From Candidatus Phycosocius spiralis (lineage in GTDB: Bacteria > Pseudomonadota > Alphaproteobacteria > Caulobacterales > Aquidulcibacteraceae), in NCBI RefSeq assembly GCF_030158815.1, contig NZ_BPFZ01000002.1:1-64000 (forward strand): 64,000 nucleotides of DNA. Direction: 5' to 3'. Both the position numbers and the translations under genes were made by a program. Shown here piece by piece: positions 9,784 through 19,255 of this stretch; the first letter of the stretch is position 1; each line of letters opens with the position of its first letter. The notes below the pieces were generated by a model that had not been told where the DNA came from, did not search any database, and saw only the letters and a program-made list of their open reading frames with translations.

Positions 9784-9953
9784 TCTGGCCGAGTTCAGGC
9801 CGAGTTCAACCTCTTTTAGGCATAGGCAGCAAGACACATCGCGGACAAACCTGCTTCTGCGAATTGACTTATGACGCGCTGGCACGTATCAGCGCCGCTT
9901 TATTGCGTTGACGCTTAACAGCGCCCTGTGCGCGCCACCTTTGGAATACGAGC

Positions 9954-10079
9954 ATGAAAGTGAAGAGCTCTATCAAATCACTCAAGACCCGCCATGCTGC
10001 GTGTCAGGTCGTGCGCCGTAAAGGTCGGGTCTATGTCATCAACAAGGTTGACCCACGCTTCAAGGCCAAACAGGGCTAA
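9954..10079 (+). CDS. rpmJ: 50S ribosomal protein L36 (bL36)
   Basis: A 41-codon gene reading [14 protein letters not shown], then a central [14 protein letters not shown], and ending PRFKAKQG. This is a bL36 protein. It lacks the four-ligand Cys/His zinc site of the C+ form, keeping only a single Cys, so it is the zinc-independent type typical of alphaproteobacteria. bL36 binds 23S rRNA in the large subunit. It stands alone, outside any ribosomal protein operon, immediately before a HAD hydrolase gene. Confidence 0.93.
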   Translation: MKVKSSIKSLKTRHAACQVVRRKGRVYVINKVDPRFKAKQG

Positions 10080-10084
10080 GCGAC

Positions 10085-10702
10085 TTGTCTGCGCCCATCC
10101 GCGCAATACTCTATGATTATGGCAATGTCTTGGTGGGCTGGTCGCCGCGTTCTTTTTATGAACACATCATTTTAGACCCGGAGCGGTTAAATTTTTTCCT
10201 CGATCAAGTTTGCCCAATGTCATGGCACATGCTCCATGACCTAGGTCAGCCCATGGCCGTAACTATACCCAAACGTCAGGAGCTTTACCCAGAGTTTGCC
10301 CGTGAGATTGCGGCGTGGAAAACACATTTTGGGCAGATGATAACCGGCGAAATCACAGGCACTACCGCCTTGGTCGCGCATCTGGCCACATCGTCCATCC
10401 CCCAATATGTGCTGACCAATATGCCAAGTGAAATGGTTGAAACCTGCTTTGGTTCATTTGATTTTCCCAAATATTTTCAAGATGTCATCGTCTCTGGTGA
10501 TGAAAAAGCCGCCAAGCCAGAGCGGCTGATCTTTGATATCGCCCTTAAACGCATGGGCGGGCTCAAAGCTAAAGAAGTGTTTTTTACTGACGATTCGCCG
10601 GCCAATATTGATGCCGCGCGCTCTTTTGGTTTTGTCACCCATTTATTTGAGCGACCAGAAGGGCTAAAGATGGCGATGCAAGAAGTAGGCTTGCCGGTTT
10701 GA
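10085..10702 (+). CDS. HAD-superfamily hydrolase
   Basis: A 205-residue HAD hydrolase of the haloacid-dehalogenase/YihX type. Motif I is ILYDYGNVLVGW, with the nucleophilic Asp and Gly in place of the second Asp as in many FDxGGV-type members. Motif II is the Thr in YVLTNMP, motif III the Lys in EKAAKPE, and motif IV FFTDDSPANI. A helical cap lies between motifs I and II. The start is a TTG five bases after the rpmJ stop. Substrate unknown; phosphatase activity on small phosphoesters is likely. Confidence 0.85.
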   Translation: MSAPIRAILYDYGNVLVGWSPRSFYEHIILDPERLNFFLDQVCPMSWHMLHDLGQPMAVTIPKRQELYPEFAREIAAWKTHFGQMITGEITGTTALVAHLATSSIPQYVLTNMPSEMVETCFGSFDFPKYFQDVIVSGDEKAAKPERLIFDIALKRMGGLKAKEVFFTDDSPANIDAARSFGFVTHLFERPEGLKMAMQEVGLPV

Positions 10703-10733
10703 CGTTACCCCTCACTTGCGCGCATGATGAGAT

Positions 10734-11360
10734 ATGCGCGCACTACGATTTCTGCCATTTTTGTTCCTTCTGCCAGCTGGGGCGCTGCCGACCCAAATGG
10801 AACAACCCATGCACCCTCCAATCGATCAGGGTCAAGCCGATGCGCGGGTGACCGACCGGGGTGATTTAGATCTCACACCTGATCAAAACCTCAATCTCCT
10901 CTTTCAGGGGTTAGCGCGGAGTGGTTCTGCGGAAGAAGCGTCGCGCTATGAAGGTGAAATTATCTTGATCTTTAGCCGACATCCTTCACCGACTATTACC
11001 CTGTTAATGACTACGGCCGTCCACGCCGCGCAAATTGAAGATTACGAAACTGCGCGAAATGCTCTTCAATCGATTGGTGAGCTTGATCCCAATTTCTCAG
11101 AAGGTCAGGCGCGTCTGGCAGCCATTGCTTATCAAGATGGTGATCTTACCCAAGCCACCCTTTTGCTTCATAGGACTTTAGCTTTAGAGCCGCGTCATTT
11201 TGTGGCTTGGGCAGGGCTTGGTTTGGTTTTGGAAGATCAAGGCGATTACAAGGGTGCCGAACATGCCTATATGGAGGCATTGTTTTATCACCCCTATCTC
11301 GATAGCGCCAAACGCGGTCTGATGCGAATGGAAACTCAATTGGATGGGTTGTCGTTGTGA
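10734..11360 (+). CDS. Periplasmic tetratricopeptide-repeat protein
   Basis: 208 residues. An N-terminal signal peptide (LRFLPFLFLLPAGA) is followed by a polar linker and at least three TPR-like helical pairs between about residues 70 and 200, e.g. YETARNALQSIGELDPNFSE and ATLLLHRTLALEPRH. TPRs are protein-binding scaffolds. It overlaps the next gene by four bases (GTGA), implying co-translation with the alpha/beta hydrolase. Specific partner unknown. Confidence 0.75.
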   Translation: MRALRFLPFLFLLPAGALPTQMEQPMHPPIDQGQADARVTDRGDLDLTPDQNLNLLFQGLARSGSAEEASRYEGEIILIFSRHPSPTITLLMTTAVHAAQIEDYETARNALQSIGELDPNFSEGQARLAAIAYQDGDLTQATLLLHRTLALEPRHFVAWAGLGLVLEDQGDYKGAEHAYMEALFYHPYLDSAKRGLMRMETQLDGLSL

Positions 11361-12346
11361 TCCCTGAAATGATCGCCCGATTGGCACCACTTGGCGTGCT
11401 TTTGTTGTTGGTAGTTGTCTTTGGAATGACCTCGATTGCGTTGAGGCTTGCCCTGATCAATCGATCATGGCCGCCAATAGGGCGGTTTGTTGAAGCACGT
11501 GGCGTAAAAGCCCATGTGGTAGAACGTGGCGATGGACCTGAGATTTTATTGCTGCATGGCGCTGCGTCCAACGCCCGTGAGCTTTTCGCGGCTTTGGGTA
11601 ACAAACTCACTAATCTGCGCCTTATAGCCCCTGATAGACCAGGGCTAGGGCATTCAATGCGCCCCCCTAATGCCGCAAGCTTAGGTGAGCAAGCAGCTTT
11701 CATTGCCGATATCGTTAGACAATGTGCAAACGGCCCTGTGGTGGGCGTCGGGCATTCATGGGGTGCTGGCGTTTTGTTGCGACTGGCACTTGATCATCCA
11801 AACTTGGTCAAGGCTTTGGTTCTGATCGCGCCGGTGTCACATCCTTGGGAAAGCGCACCATCCTGGCATAATCGCATCATTGGTTGGCCGATTTTGGGTT
11901 CGCTTCTGACTTGGATCTTGCCCCCCTTTTTGGGCCCTAAATTGGCACCAAAGGGCATTGTAAACAGCTTTGCACCAGGCCCAGTACATCCAGCCGATTA
12001 CGGCGAAATCATCGGGACTCCTTTGATCTTTAGACCCCACGCTTATCAGGCCAATGCAGAAGATTTACGTGTAGGTAGTGTGCAAATGGGCCTGCAAGCA
12101 CCCCGTTATGGCGAACTTAAACTACCCGTCACCATTATTTCAGGGCAAGGTGATATCATTGTTGATAATTCCATTCATGCGGCCGGCCTCAAACGCGATA
12201 TACCTCATGCCCGAAGCTATCGCGTTGCACATGCTGGGCATATGCCCCATTGGGTGGACCCTGATTTAGTCGTGGGCATCATCCGCGCTTATGCCTATGA
12301 TACGGCCCATGAAGAGACTTCTACCCAATTTCGTGCAGAGGCGTGA
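11357..12346 (+). CDS. Membrane-anchored alpha/beta hydrolase
   Basis: 329 residues. The start is a GTG that overlaps the TPR gene stop; an ATG at 11369 is an alternative. A single hydrophobic segment near residues 8-30 (LGVLLLLVVVFGMTSIALRLAL) suggests membrane anchoring. The fold shows the oxyanion-hole stretch LLHGAASNAR, the nucleophile elbow GHSWGAG with catalytic Ser, and a late HAGHMPHWVDP supplying the catalytic His. Esterase- or lipase-like activity is likely; substrate unknown. Confidence 0.8.
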   Translation: MIPEMIARLAPLGVLLLLVVVFGMTSIALRLALINRSWPPIGRFVEARGVKAHVVERGDGPEILLLHGAASNARELFAALGNKLTNLRLIAPDRPGLGHSMRPPNAASLGEQAAFIADIVRQCANGPVVGVGHSWGAGVLLRLALDHPNLVKALVLIAPVSHPWESAPSWHNRIIGWPILGSLLTWILPPFLGPKLAPKGIVNSFAPGPVHPADYGEIIGTPLIFRPHAYQANAEDLRVGSVQMGLQAPRYGELKLPVTIISGQGDIIVDNSIHAAGLKRDIPHARSYRVAHAGHMPHWVDPDLVVGIIRAYAYDTAHEETSTQFRAEA

Positions 12347-12429
12347 TTGCGTGCATGATTAGGTCGGGTAAAACACAATCAACTAACTTCTCAGCAATCT
12401 CCCAATTTTGATGGCTTAAGGTTTCCTTT

Positions 12430-12714
12430 ATGTATGATCTTGATGATGACCACAAAAACGTTTCGTCCCCTCAATCCTTGACGTCCTCGTCGAAGGAAAA
12501 ACTACGCCAGTTTGTCGCGCGCATTGAAACCTTAGAGACCGAAAAATCCGAATTGGCAGAGCAGCTCAAAGAAGTTTATGGCGAAGCAAAAGCCTTGGGC
12601 TTTGATACCAAAGCGCTGCGCGCCGTGATCCGCCTACGCAAATTAGACGCCAATGACCGCGCAGAAGCCGAAATGATGCTGGACCTTTATTTGGAAGCTG
12701 TCGGCGAGATCTGA
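12430..12714 (+). CDS. gapR: GapR-like DUF2312 nucleoid-associated protein
   Basis: 94 residues with the DUF2312 sequence pattern: KEKLRQFVARIETLETEKSE, then EVYGEAKALGFDTKALRAVIRLRKL, then a short final helix. In Caulobacter the homologue GapR is an essential DNA-binding protein that forms a tetrameric clamp on overtwisted DNA ahead of replication forks and RNA polymerase. The length and the conserved basic helices match. It is followed after 7 bp by a basic protein gene on the same strand. Confidence 0.88.
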   Translation: MYDLDDDHKNVSSPQSLTSSSKEKLRQFVARIETLETEKSELAEQLKEVYGEAKALGFDTKALRAVIRLRKLDANDRAEAEMMLDLYLEAVGEI

Positions 12715-12721
12715 GGACGGC

Positions 12722-13084
12722 TTGGCACGTCGGATTGATCCTGCCCTAACAAAACGGGCTTTATTGGCGCTTAAGCGGGCGGCTGATAAAGCCAACTTAA
12801 GTCCTGAGGGCCTTTCAGAGTGGGAGACTGATTTTCTGAGCTCGGTAGAAGAGCGCCTCAAAAATTATGGAGCTGCGTTCGCCGATCCTGACAAAGGCCA
12901 ATTGAGCGCCCCTTTATCCTTGCGCCAAGGCCTAAAAGTGCGTCAAATCAATCGCAAGGGGCTTAAGAAGACGCACGCGGCACCCCATGACGGGAAGCAG
13001 CCACAACGAGAAATCAAGTTTAAGCCGAGAAAGCCCTTAAGCCGGAAGATAGGCCTGAAACCAACTAAATTTCGCCCAAAATAG
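12722..13084 (+). CDS. Basic hypothetical protein downstream of gapR
   Basis: 120 residues from a TTG codon 7 bp after gapR. The N-terminal half is helical and mixed-charge (ALLALKRAADKANLSPEGLSEWETDFLSS). The C-terminal third is strongly basic with K/R/P clusters ending KPTKFRPK, consistent with a disordered nucleic-acid-binding tail. No family is recognised with certainty. Tight linkage to gapR suggests cotranscription, and a chromatin or RNA role is only a guess. Confidence 0.6.
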   Translation: MARRIDPALTKRALLALKRAADKANLSPEGLSEWETDFLSSVEERLKNYGAAFADPDKGQLSAPLSLRQGLKVRQINRKGLKKTHAAPHDGKQPQREIKFKPRKPLSRKIGLKPTKFRPK

Positions 13085-13101
13085 GGATCAGCCCCCATGT
13101 T

Positions 13102-13701
13102 TCAGGGCATAGACGCTTGCTCCGTATCGGGTGTTTGCGCCCCAAAACCACAACTTCGCAGCGCCAAATCATGTGATTTGGCCCGCGCCTCGATGCGATA
13201 AGCCAATTGGCGCGAATGGGCAGAGGCGCCCCTTTGATAGCCACCCTCCCCTAATTTATAGGCTAGATAATGATTGGCGACATTATGGCGTGGGCTTTTG
13301 ATACGCCGCTCCATGGTCGCAAAGTGCCAGCCGACAAAATCAACCGCAAGCCCAAAGTCGGACCGTGAACCGCCAGCGCGTTTGGTATCGCGCAAAAACC
13401 AATTCCATGTTCTTAAATTGGCTTGGGTAAAGCCATAATTGCCCAAAGCCTTTTCTTCCCTTCCACCTTGGCCTTTGGCATCTGCGCGAAATCGGCTCTC
13501 ATAGTCAATCACAGCTAGGATTGCACCGGGGTTGACTTTCCACTTCACCGAAGCCGCGCGCAGGGCGTCCTCCCATCCGGGATTTTTGGCCAATAACTCA
13601 CACATGACAGATGTTGGTGTATGAGCCTGCGCATCGGATGCACAAAACCATAGACCTATCCCTAAAGCCCATCGACCAAAGCCCAACTTAACGCACCCCA
13701 C
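13102..13701 (-). CDS. Transglycosylase-SLT-like exported protein
   Basis: 199 residues from a GTG that gives a compact signal peptide (LGFGRWALGIGLWFCASDAQA). A longer start at 13752 would deeply overlap moeB and adds no recognisable domain. The mature part resembles lysozyme-like lytic transglycosylases: the candidate catalytic Glu sits in AVIDYESRFRADAKG, followed by ALGNYGFTQANLRTW. The C-terminus is not typical, so assignment to a named transglycosylase family is uncertain. It overlaps the 3' end of moeB by 14 bp. Confidence 0.6.
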   Translation of the reverse strand: MGCVKLGFGRWALGIGLWFCASDAQAHTPTSVMCELLAKNPGWEDALRAASVKWKVNPGAILAVIDYESRFRADAKGQGGREEKALGNYGFTQANLRTWNWFLRDTKRAGGSRSDFGLAVDFVGWHFATMERRIKSPRHNVANHYLAYKLGEGGYQRGASAHSRQLAYRIEARAKSHDLALRSCGFGAQTPDTEQASMP

Positions 13702-14461
13702 AGCATGAACAGGCAGGGTCAGCCTCCAGCACAATTGTTCGACTAGAACCACTTAAGCCATCCATGATCCAAATCTTCCCCACTAAGGGACTGCCCGCGC
13801 GGGTAATCCACTTAATCGCCTCTAAGGCCATCATGGATCCAATGATTCCGGTTAACGCACCAACAATCCCTAGTTGAGCGCAACTTTCCGCGTCAGGGGG
13901 TATATGTGGAATAAAACAGCGATAGCAAGGCCAAACAGGACCATGTGGATAGGACTTACTGATACCTGACGCAAATAGACCAACCTGCCCATCCCATCGA
14001 CCTACAGCGCCCGAAACCAATGGAATGGCCAAAGCATGACAGGCCGCATTGACGGCAAACCGCGTTTCAAAATTATCGCTGCCATCCAAAACGATGTCAG
14101 CGCCAGCAATCAATCGTTCAGCATTGGTGGCGTCCAAGCGCTGCACCAAGGCCTCCACACCAATCGCTGGGTCAAGCGCTTGAAGATTGGTTTGCCCTGC
14201 GCGCGCTTTATCAACCCCCACATCCTCGGTGCGAAATAGGATTTGGCGCTGGAGGTTAGTAAGCTCCACCACATCTGGATCAATCAGGATAATCCGCCCT
14301 ACTCCAGCTGCTGCCAAATAAAGGGCAGCAGGCGCGCCTAGACCCCCGACCCCGATCATGGCCACGGTGGCACCGGCTAAACGCGTTTGCCCAGGTCCCC
14401 CGATTTCCTTAAGTAGGATGTGGCGGGCATGCCGATCAAGGCGGACGGATCCAGTTTTCAT
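13688..14461 (-). CDS. moeB: MoeB/ThiF/HesA-family adenylyltransferase
   Basis: 257 residues if started at ATG 14461, which gives the standard RLDRHARHILLKEIGGPGQ opening; a GTG at 14524 would add 21 residues. The nucleotide-binding loop is GVGGLGAPAAL. DPDVVELTNLQRQ contains the conserved Asp and Arg, and a CxxC-type zinc site is formed by WPCYRC and the terminal ACSCC. These enzymes adenylate the C-terminal Gly of small ubiquitin-like sulfur carriers such as MoaD or ThiS. No moaD or thiS is adjacent, so the partner cannot be told from context. Confidence 0.85.
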   Translation of the reverse strand: MKTGSVRLDRHARHILLKEIGGPGQTRLAGATVAMIGVGGLGAPAALYLAAAGVGRIILIDPDVVELTNLQRQILFRTEDVGVDKARAGQTNLQALDPAIGVEALVQRLDATNAERLIAGADIVLDGSDNFETRFAVNAACHALAIPLVSGAVGRWDGQVGLFASGISKSYPHGPVWPCYRCFIPHIPPDAESCAQLGIVGALTGIIGSMMALEAIKWITRAGSPLVGKIWIMDGLSGSSRTIVLEADPACSCCGVR

Positions 14462-14534
14462 GCCGTCATGATGACGGTGTGTGGCCGCCAATGCAAGATC
14501 AGCGCTTTGAAGGCGCTTGGACACAAACTTGCTC

Positions 14535-14840
14535 CTATCCGGCGTGAAGGCGTTCTAGGGCTTCACTTAATTCATCAATCATTGCCTGCCTCGCGGCGCG
14601 CACAGCGGTGGCGCGTTGAGCATCATCCATTTCCAAGTCCCAATCAAGTTCTTGGAGATAATCCAGCAATTCAAGATAGGCTTTGGCTTCGAGGGCTTCC
14701 CCCGTTCTAGCCGCGTCAATCAAGCGCTGACTTAAGACTTTCAATAACCCATCACGCCCCAACTCATGGGTGTCTGGCTGCGCTGAAGTTGAGATTTTGT
14801 CGGGTGTTGAGGTGGATGGATCATTGGGCGTACGTTTCAT
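14535..14840 (-). CDS. Small helical hypothetical protein
   Basis: 101 residues. A polar Ser/Thr/Pro-rich N-terminus is followed by an acidic helical part (LLKVLSQRLIDAARTGEALEAK and onward). No motif is recognised. It lies just upstream of moeB in the same orientation, with a ~74-bp gap to the next gene upstream. Confidence 0.5.
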   Translation of the reverse strand: MKRTPNDPSTSTPDKISTSAQPDTHELGRDGLLKVLSQRLIDAARTGEALEAKAYLELLDYLQELDWDLEMDDAQRATAVRAARQAMIDELSEALERLHAG

Positions 14841-14914
14841 GAAGCCACACTAGCCCGCTGCGCCATTCGGTCGCAGAATTATACCAAAGCTATGATCTCA
14901 TCAGGCCCGAACAT

Positions 14915-15358
14915 CTAAAGTTTCAGCATTTTAAAGCGATCGTGAATTTGGCGATCCAAGGCATCACGAACCTCACGATAAGCATCAAGCTGGCTCAGCC
15001 GACTGCCTTCAGTAGCTGAAGGGTCCATCGTTGGCCAATACTCCACCTCGACAGCTAAATGACGCGTGTATTCCAAAGCGCGGTGGTGCGCTTGAGGTGC
15101 TAAGGAGATGATGAGATCAAAACTATCGTCTTCAAGGTCTGCAAATGTCTTGGGCCGATGCTTGATGATATCCACCCCCCATTCATCCATCACCATTACA
15201 GCCATTGGGTCTATGACCTCTGCCTTACGCAGCCCGCACGAGTCGACAAAGACGCGGGTGCCAAAGCGCCGCTTCATGAGGCCTTCTGCTATGGGTGAGC
15301 GAATGGCATTCATCGTGCAACAAAATAAAACCGACTGAGGCGGACGAACAAAATCCAC
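14915..15358 (-). CDS. Low-molecular-weight protein tyrosine phosphatase-like protein
   Basis: 147 residues from a GTG. The LMW-PTP/ArsC signature CX5R is present as CTMNAIRS near residue 14, and the Asp-Pro acid in YWPTMDPS near the C-terminus. Such enzymes dephosphorylate tyrosine or reduce arsenate. Position after UPF0262 and hisD in the murA operon is a conserved alphaproteobacterial arrangement, which argues for a housekeeping role rather than arsenic resistance. Confidence 0.8.
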   Translation of the reverse strand: MDFVRPPQSVLFCCTMNAIRSPIAEGLMKRRFGTRVFVDSCGLRKAEVIDPMAVMVMDEWGVDIIKHRPKTFADLEDDSFDLIISLAPQAHHRALEYTRHLAVEVEYWPTMDPSATEGSRLSQLDAYREVRDALDRQIHDRFKMLKL

Positions 15359-15363
15359 CTGTC

Positions 15364-15837
15364 TTAGAGCCTAACGTGTAAAGCGCAGATCAAGGTGAAC
15401 AAACGCCGCGCGGTATCAAAATCAAGCTTTACCTTGCCTTCTAAGCGCGCTTCCAACAGACGTGACCCTTCATTATGTAGGCCGCGACGCCCCATATCGA
15501 TGGCTTCAATTTGGGTAGGTGTGGCTTGGCGAATGGCCTGATGGTAGCTCTCACATATGATAAAATAGTCGCGCACCACCCGCTTGAAAGGTGATAAGGA
15601 GAGCATAAAAATACGCACATCGGTACCATCCATGAGCTTCACATCAAAAATCAGCTTTTGATCGACCACCGATAAATGTAAGGCATAGGGGCCATCGGGG
15701 CCGTCAATCACATCAAAGCTATTAGCTTCTAACAAATCAAAAATAGCGACTCGACGTTCGTGTTCACCATCGGCGGTTTGGGCAGACAAAGAAGCTTCAT
15801 CGAGGCGAACATCGACGAGATGGCGATTGTGGGTCAT
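15364..15837 (-). CDS. UPF0262 family protein
   Basis: 157 residues starting at ATG 15837, preceded by AAGGAT as ribosome-binding site; a TTG at 15852 is less likely. The sequence ([11 protein letters not shown]-like start, ER(R)[41 protein letters not shown]) is that of UPF0262, a small alphaproteobacterial family of unknown function. It is consistently located between hisD and a phosphatase gene, as here. Confidence 0.85.
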   Translation of the reverse strand: MTHNRHLVDVRLDEASLSAQTADGEHERRVAIFDLLEANSFDVIDGPDGPYALHLSVVDQKLIFDVKLMDGTDVRIFMLSLSPFKRVVRDYFIICESYHQAIRQATPTQIEAIDMGRRGLHNEGSRLLEARLEGKVKLDFDTARRLFTLICALHVRL

Positions 15838-15875
15838 AGGCGATCCTTGCAAGAGCTGCCAGTAGGTTCAAGACC

Positions 15876-17180
15876 TTATGTCCCGTCAACTGCCTTTAAG
15901 CGTAATGCAATGCTAGCTGCATGGGCAGGTAGCCCTTCGGCTTGTGCTAATGTGACACCAGAAGGCCCAAGTGCGCGTAGACCCTCAATCCCCGTGCCCA
16001 TCAACGTCGTGCGTTTCATAAACATATGGGTGCTTAAGCCCGAAGCCCAGCGCGCACGCCCACCAGTTGGCAAAACGTGATTGGGACCCGCAAGATAATC
16101 GCCCAAAGCTTCAGGGGCCAGCCGGCCCATAAAAATCGCCCCAGCGTGTCGGATTTTCTTGGCCAAAGCTTCTGGATTGTGTGTGGCAATCTGCACATGC
16201 TCTGGCGCGCCAAGATCGCTTAAGGTGATCGCTTGATCGAGATGATTTACAATAATCACTGCGCCATAGGCCAGCCAAGAGATCTTAGCCTCAGGTCCCG
16301 TTTGGCCTGCTTCAATCATCGTGGCAACGGCATCGAGCACCTTTTGACCAAAATTTGCATCATCGGTGAACAAGATCGACTGGGCCAAACCATCATGCTC
16401 GGCTTGGGCCATTAAATCAGCAGCGATGATGGCTGGGTCGTTGTCTGCGTCAGCTATGATAAAAACTTCCGATGGACCCGCCACGGAATCGATACCAACA
16501 TGCCCAAACACCAGTTTCTTTGCAGTCGATACCCAAGCGTTACCAGGCCCTGCGATCACGTCCACAGGGGCAATCGGATCAGCACCATACGCCATGGCTG
16601 CAATGGCTTGCGCACCACCAACCCCATAAATCTCGTCTATGCCCGCAATTTTGGCGGCAGCCAGAATGGCTGGATTCTCATGCATTCGCCCTGGAGGGGT
16701 CATCATCACCACGCGGGCAACCCCTGCAGCCTTGGCCGGCAATGCATTCATGAGAACCGAAGACGGATAAGCCGCCATGCCGCCTGGTGCATAGAGGCCC
16801 GCAGCATCAACTGGCGTCCAGCGCCAACCTAACGTGACGCCTTGCGCATCCACCCATATGTCATCGCTTGGCTTTGAGCGTTGGTGGTAGTCTGTGATAC
16901 GCTGAGCCGCTCGTTCTAGAGAAGCGATCACTTTAGGGTCACATGCTGCCATCGCAGCATTCAACTGGGCTTGTGTGACCCGAACGCTTTGTGGCGATAA
17001 ACCAACCCCGTCAATCTTTTGGCTCCAAGCGTCCAGTGCAGCAAAGCCCCCGGCCTTAATATCGGCCAGAATTGCACGAGCGCGGTCCTCAACCCCATCC
17101 ACGGCCTCTCCTCGGCCCAATAGGAGCGCTTTATATTCGGCGTTAAAGTGAGGGGTGGATGCAAACAACAATCGGGTCAT
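15876..17180 (-). CDS. hisD: Histidinol dehydrogenase
   Basis: 434 residues matching HisD, the zinc- and NAD-dependent enzyme that oxidises L-histidinol to L-histidine in the last two steps of histidine synthesis. Seen motifs are YAPGGMAAYPSSVLMNALPAK-type glycine-rich loops (GLYAPGGMAAYPSS), the DVIAGPGNAWV stretch, GPSEVFIIAD, and the C-terminal LPTGGRARWASGLS. hisD lies inside the murA cluster rather than with other his genes, which is usual in alphaproteobacteria. Confidence 0.95.
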   Translation of the reverse strand: MTRLLFASTPHFNAEYKALLLGRGEAVDGVEDRARAILADIKAGGFAALDAWSQKIDGVGLSPQSVRVTQAQLNAAMAACDPKVIASLERAAQRITDYHQRSKPSDDIWVDAQGVTLGWRWTPVDAAGLYAPGGMAAYPSSVLMNALPAKAAGVARVVMMTPPGRMHENPAILAAAKIAGIDEIYGVGGAQAIAAMAYGADPIAPVDVIAGPGNAWVSTAKKLVFGHVGIDSVAGPSEVFIIADADNDPAIIAADLMAQAEHDGLAQSILFTDDANFGQKVLDAVATMIEAGQTGPEAKISWLAYGAVIIVNHLDQAITLSDLGAPEHVQIATHNPEALAKKIRHAGAIFMGRLAPEALGDYLAGPNHVLPTGGRARWASGLSTHMFMKRTTLMGTGIEGLRALGPSGVTLAQAEGLPAHAASIALRLKAVDGT

Positions 17181-17254
17181 GGCTTAGATCTTAACCCTTA
17201 GCGGGCAATTTTGGGAGGCTATGGGTACATGGATGTTGTGCAAGATAAGAGGGA

Positions 17255-17710
17255 TCAGGTCTCAAGTTCGTGATCAGGCTTAGCGACCGCGTCACGAGGC
17301 GGGCTCAAATCGACCAAAACCGCGTCAATACATTCCAGTTGCAGCAGGATTTCCCCGCCATCGGCTAAGGACAAGGTGAGTTTTCCGCCCGGAGCCTCAC
17401 CGGGCTCAAACGCCAATGACAATAGACTGGCAAATGCTTCACGGCGGCTTTGCGCCACTTTCTTAGCTTGGACAGATAAAACCCCTTCAAACGCCAAAGC
17501 AGCCCACACACGTTGGCCGTGGATGGGTTTACCCTTCCCGTTCGCCATCTCATCAGTTTGCACAAACCGCTGAAGCCGCAGCGTGAAGCGGCGCTTATTT
17601 GGCAACCAAAGAGCATCAGAGACTTTAAAGATGGCATCTTGAACCGCAGCTGAGACGATCAAAAGATCATCTGCATCTTCAGCCAATAATCGTAAGCCAG
17701 CTATCGCCAC
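17255..17710 (-). CDS. DUF2948 family protein
   Basis: 151 residues. The N-terminal LRLLAEDADDLLIVSAAVQDA is characteristic of DUF2948, a family found between murA and hisD in alphaproteobacteria. Its GTG start follows the murA stop codon directly. The function is unknown; the sequence suggests a compact alpha/beta domain with no membrane segment. The acidic C-terminus (VDLSPP, KPDHELET) is variable. Confidence 0.8.
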   Translation of the reverse strand: MAIAGLRLLAEDADDLLIVSAAVQDAIFKVSDALWLPNKRRFTLRLQRFVQTDEMANGKGKPIHGQRVWAALAFEGVLSVQAKKVAQSRREAFASLLSLAFEPGEAPGGKLTLSLADGGEILLQLECIDAVLVDLSPPRDAVAKPDHELET

Positions 17711-18988
17711 TTAATCCTCCGATCCCGAAATACGTCGTATATTGGCACCACAGCCCGACAATTTGGCTTCCAATCGCTCAAACCCACGGTCCAAATGATA
17801 GACACGCGATATGATGGTTTCCCCTTCGGCCATCAAGCCTGCAATGATTAAAGACACTGAGGCACGCAAGTCCGTGGCCATAACCGGCGCACCGCGCAAG
17901 GTTTCAACGCCGCGAACCACCGCTTCTGAACCACGCACGGATATGTCCGCACCTAAACGGCGCAATTCTGGAGCATGCATATAGCGGTTCTCAAAGATGT
18001 TTTCGCGAAAGATGGATGCGCCGTTTGCCCGCGTCATCAGGGCCATCACTTGGGCCTGGGTATCGGTCGGAAAGCCCGGATAAGGCTGGGTATCAATATC
18101 GACAGACTTAATTGGTTTATGAGGATCGCGGGTGATCTTTACCCAATCCTCGCCAACAACCACATCCACCCCGGCACGCTGAAGCACATCGATGAGGGAC
18201 GAGATGGTTTCAGGTACCATATTGGTCAATGTAACCTCGCCCCCCGCCGCCGCGACACAACAGGCATAAGAGCCCGCTTCAATGCGATCGGGAATGACTG
18301 ACCATCTTGCACCTGTTAACTCATCGACCCCTTGTATGCGCAACGTTGAGGAGCCAATGCCTTCGATCTTAGCGCCCATGGCCAATAAGCAATTGGCAAT
18401 ATCGCTGATCTCTGGTTCGCGCGCCGCATTTTCAAGCACAGTCTCACCTTTGGCCAAAGTAGCGGCTAAAAGTGCATGTTCGGTGGCACCGACCGAAACG
18501 AATGGAAAGATGATCTTAGCACCCTTAAGGCCGCGAAGCGCTGCCGCTTTGACATAGCCACCTTCGATCACAATATCCGCACCCATCGCCTCAAAGGCTT
18601 TCAGATGCAGATCAACCGGTCGCGCACCGATCGCGCATCCCCCCGGCAAAGATACCGTCGCATGGCCAACGCGGGCCAAAAGGGGGCCAAGAACATTAAA
18701 AGTCGCGCGCATTTTTCGCACAAGATCATAGGGCGCGATCGTGCTGGTCAAATCCTCTGCATGCATCGACAAGCGGCCAGAACCCTTGGGCCAAAAACAG
18801 GTGACACCCAATTGCTCCAAAAGCTCAATCATAAAACGCGTATCGGCCAATTCTGGCATATTGGTGAGAACCAGAGGTTCTTGGGTAAGCAAGCTTGCAG
18901 CTTGTAATTTCAAAGCAGAGTTTTTGGCGCCGGAGATTGGTATCGAACCTTTCAGCTCTATCCCGCCGACAAGGGCAATACGATCCAT
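17711..18988 (-). CDS. murA: UDP-N-acetylglucosamine 1-carboxyvinyltransferase
   Basis: 425 residues from the ATG at 18988 (MDRIALVGG); a GTG at 19021 would extend it by 11 residues. MurA transfers enolpyruvate from PEP to UDP-GlcNAc, the first committed step of peptidoglycan synthesis. The fosfomycin-target Cys is present in [32 protein letters not shown] at the N-terminus and [10 protein letters not shown] in the middle are diagnostic. It heads the operon murA-DUF2948-hisD-UPF0262-phosphatase on the minus strand. Confidence 0.95.
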   Translation of the reverse strand: MDRIALVGGIELKGSIPISGAKNSALKLQAASLLTQEPLVLTNMPELADTRFMIELLEQLGVTCFWPKGSGRLSMHAEDLTSTIAPYDLVRKMRATFNVLGPLLARVGHATVSLPGGCAIGARPVDLHLKAFEAMGADIVIEGGYVKAAALRGLKGAKIIFPFVSVGATEHALLAATLAKGETVLENAAREPEISDIANCLLAMGAKIEGIGSSTLRIQGVDELTGARWSVIPDRIEAGSYACCVAAAGGEVTLTNMVPETISSLIDVLQRAGVDVVVGEDWVKITRDPHKPIKSVDIDTQPYPGFPTDTQAQVMALMTRANGASIFRENIFENRYMHAPELRRLGADISVRGSEAVVRGVETLRGAPVMATDLRASVSLIIAGLMAEGETIISRVYHLDRGFERLEAKLSGCGANIRRISGSED

Positions 18989-19222
18989 GGTTGTTCTTTT
19001 CAGGCCCGATGATGTGGTCACACGCTTATGACAAGCTCTAAGGTTTTTTCAAGGCAATTGGGTGTAAGGCATCTTGCCTGAATGGAAATAGATACACCAA
19101 GCCGACCTGATCAAACAAAGCTGCACAAGGTCACTGTGTAACAAGTCCTTTATAAATTTTTATTGGAAGCTTTGCCGATCTGTTATGAATGCGTCGCAGA
19201 AGTCTCCTAAGTCGCCATCTCC

Positions 19223-19241
19223 ACCCACTTCGCTTGTGGGT
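19223..19241 (+). promoter_or_regulatory. Small hairpin just upstream of the TonB receptor RBS
   Basis: ACCCAC, loop TTCGCTT, GTGGGT form a perfect 6-bp stem that ends 14 bases before the receptor ATG, next to the purine-rich AGGGGA ribosome-binding site. It may influence translation; that is inference. Confidence 0.35.
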
Positions 19242-19255
19242 ATCAGGGGACGAAT

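Noticed and set aside
14915-15358. Arsenate reductase / arsenic resistance gene
   Set aside because: The CX5R fold is shared by LMW phosphatases and the gene belongs to the conserved murA-hisD operon, with no ars genes nearby.
19022-19255. Pho box upstream of the TonB receptor
   Set aside because: Only weak CTGT(T)AT-like half-sites; not convincing against the PhoB consensus.
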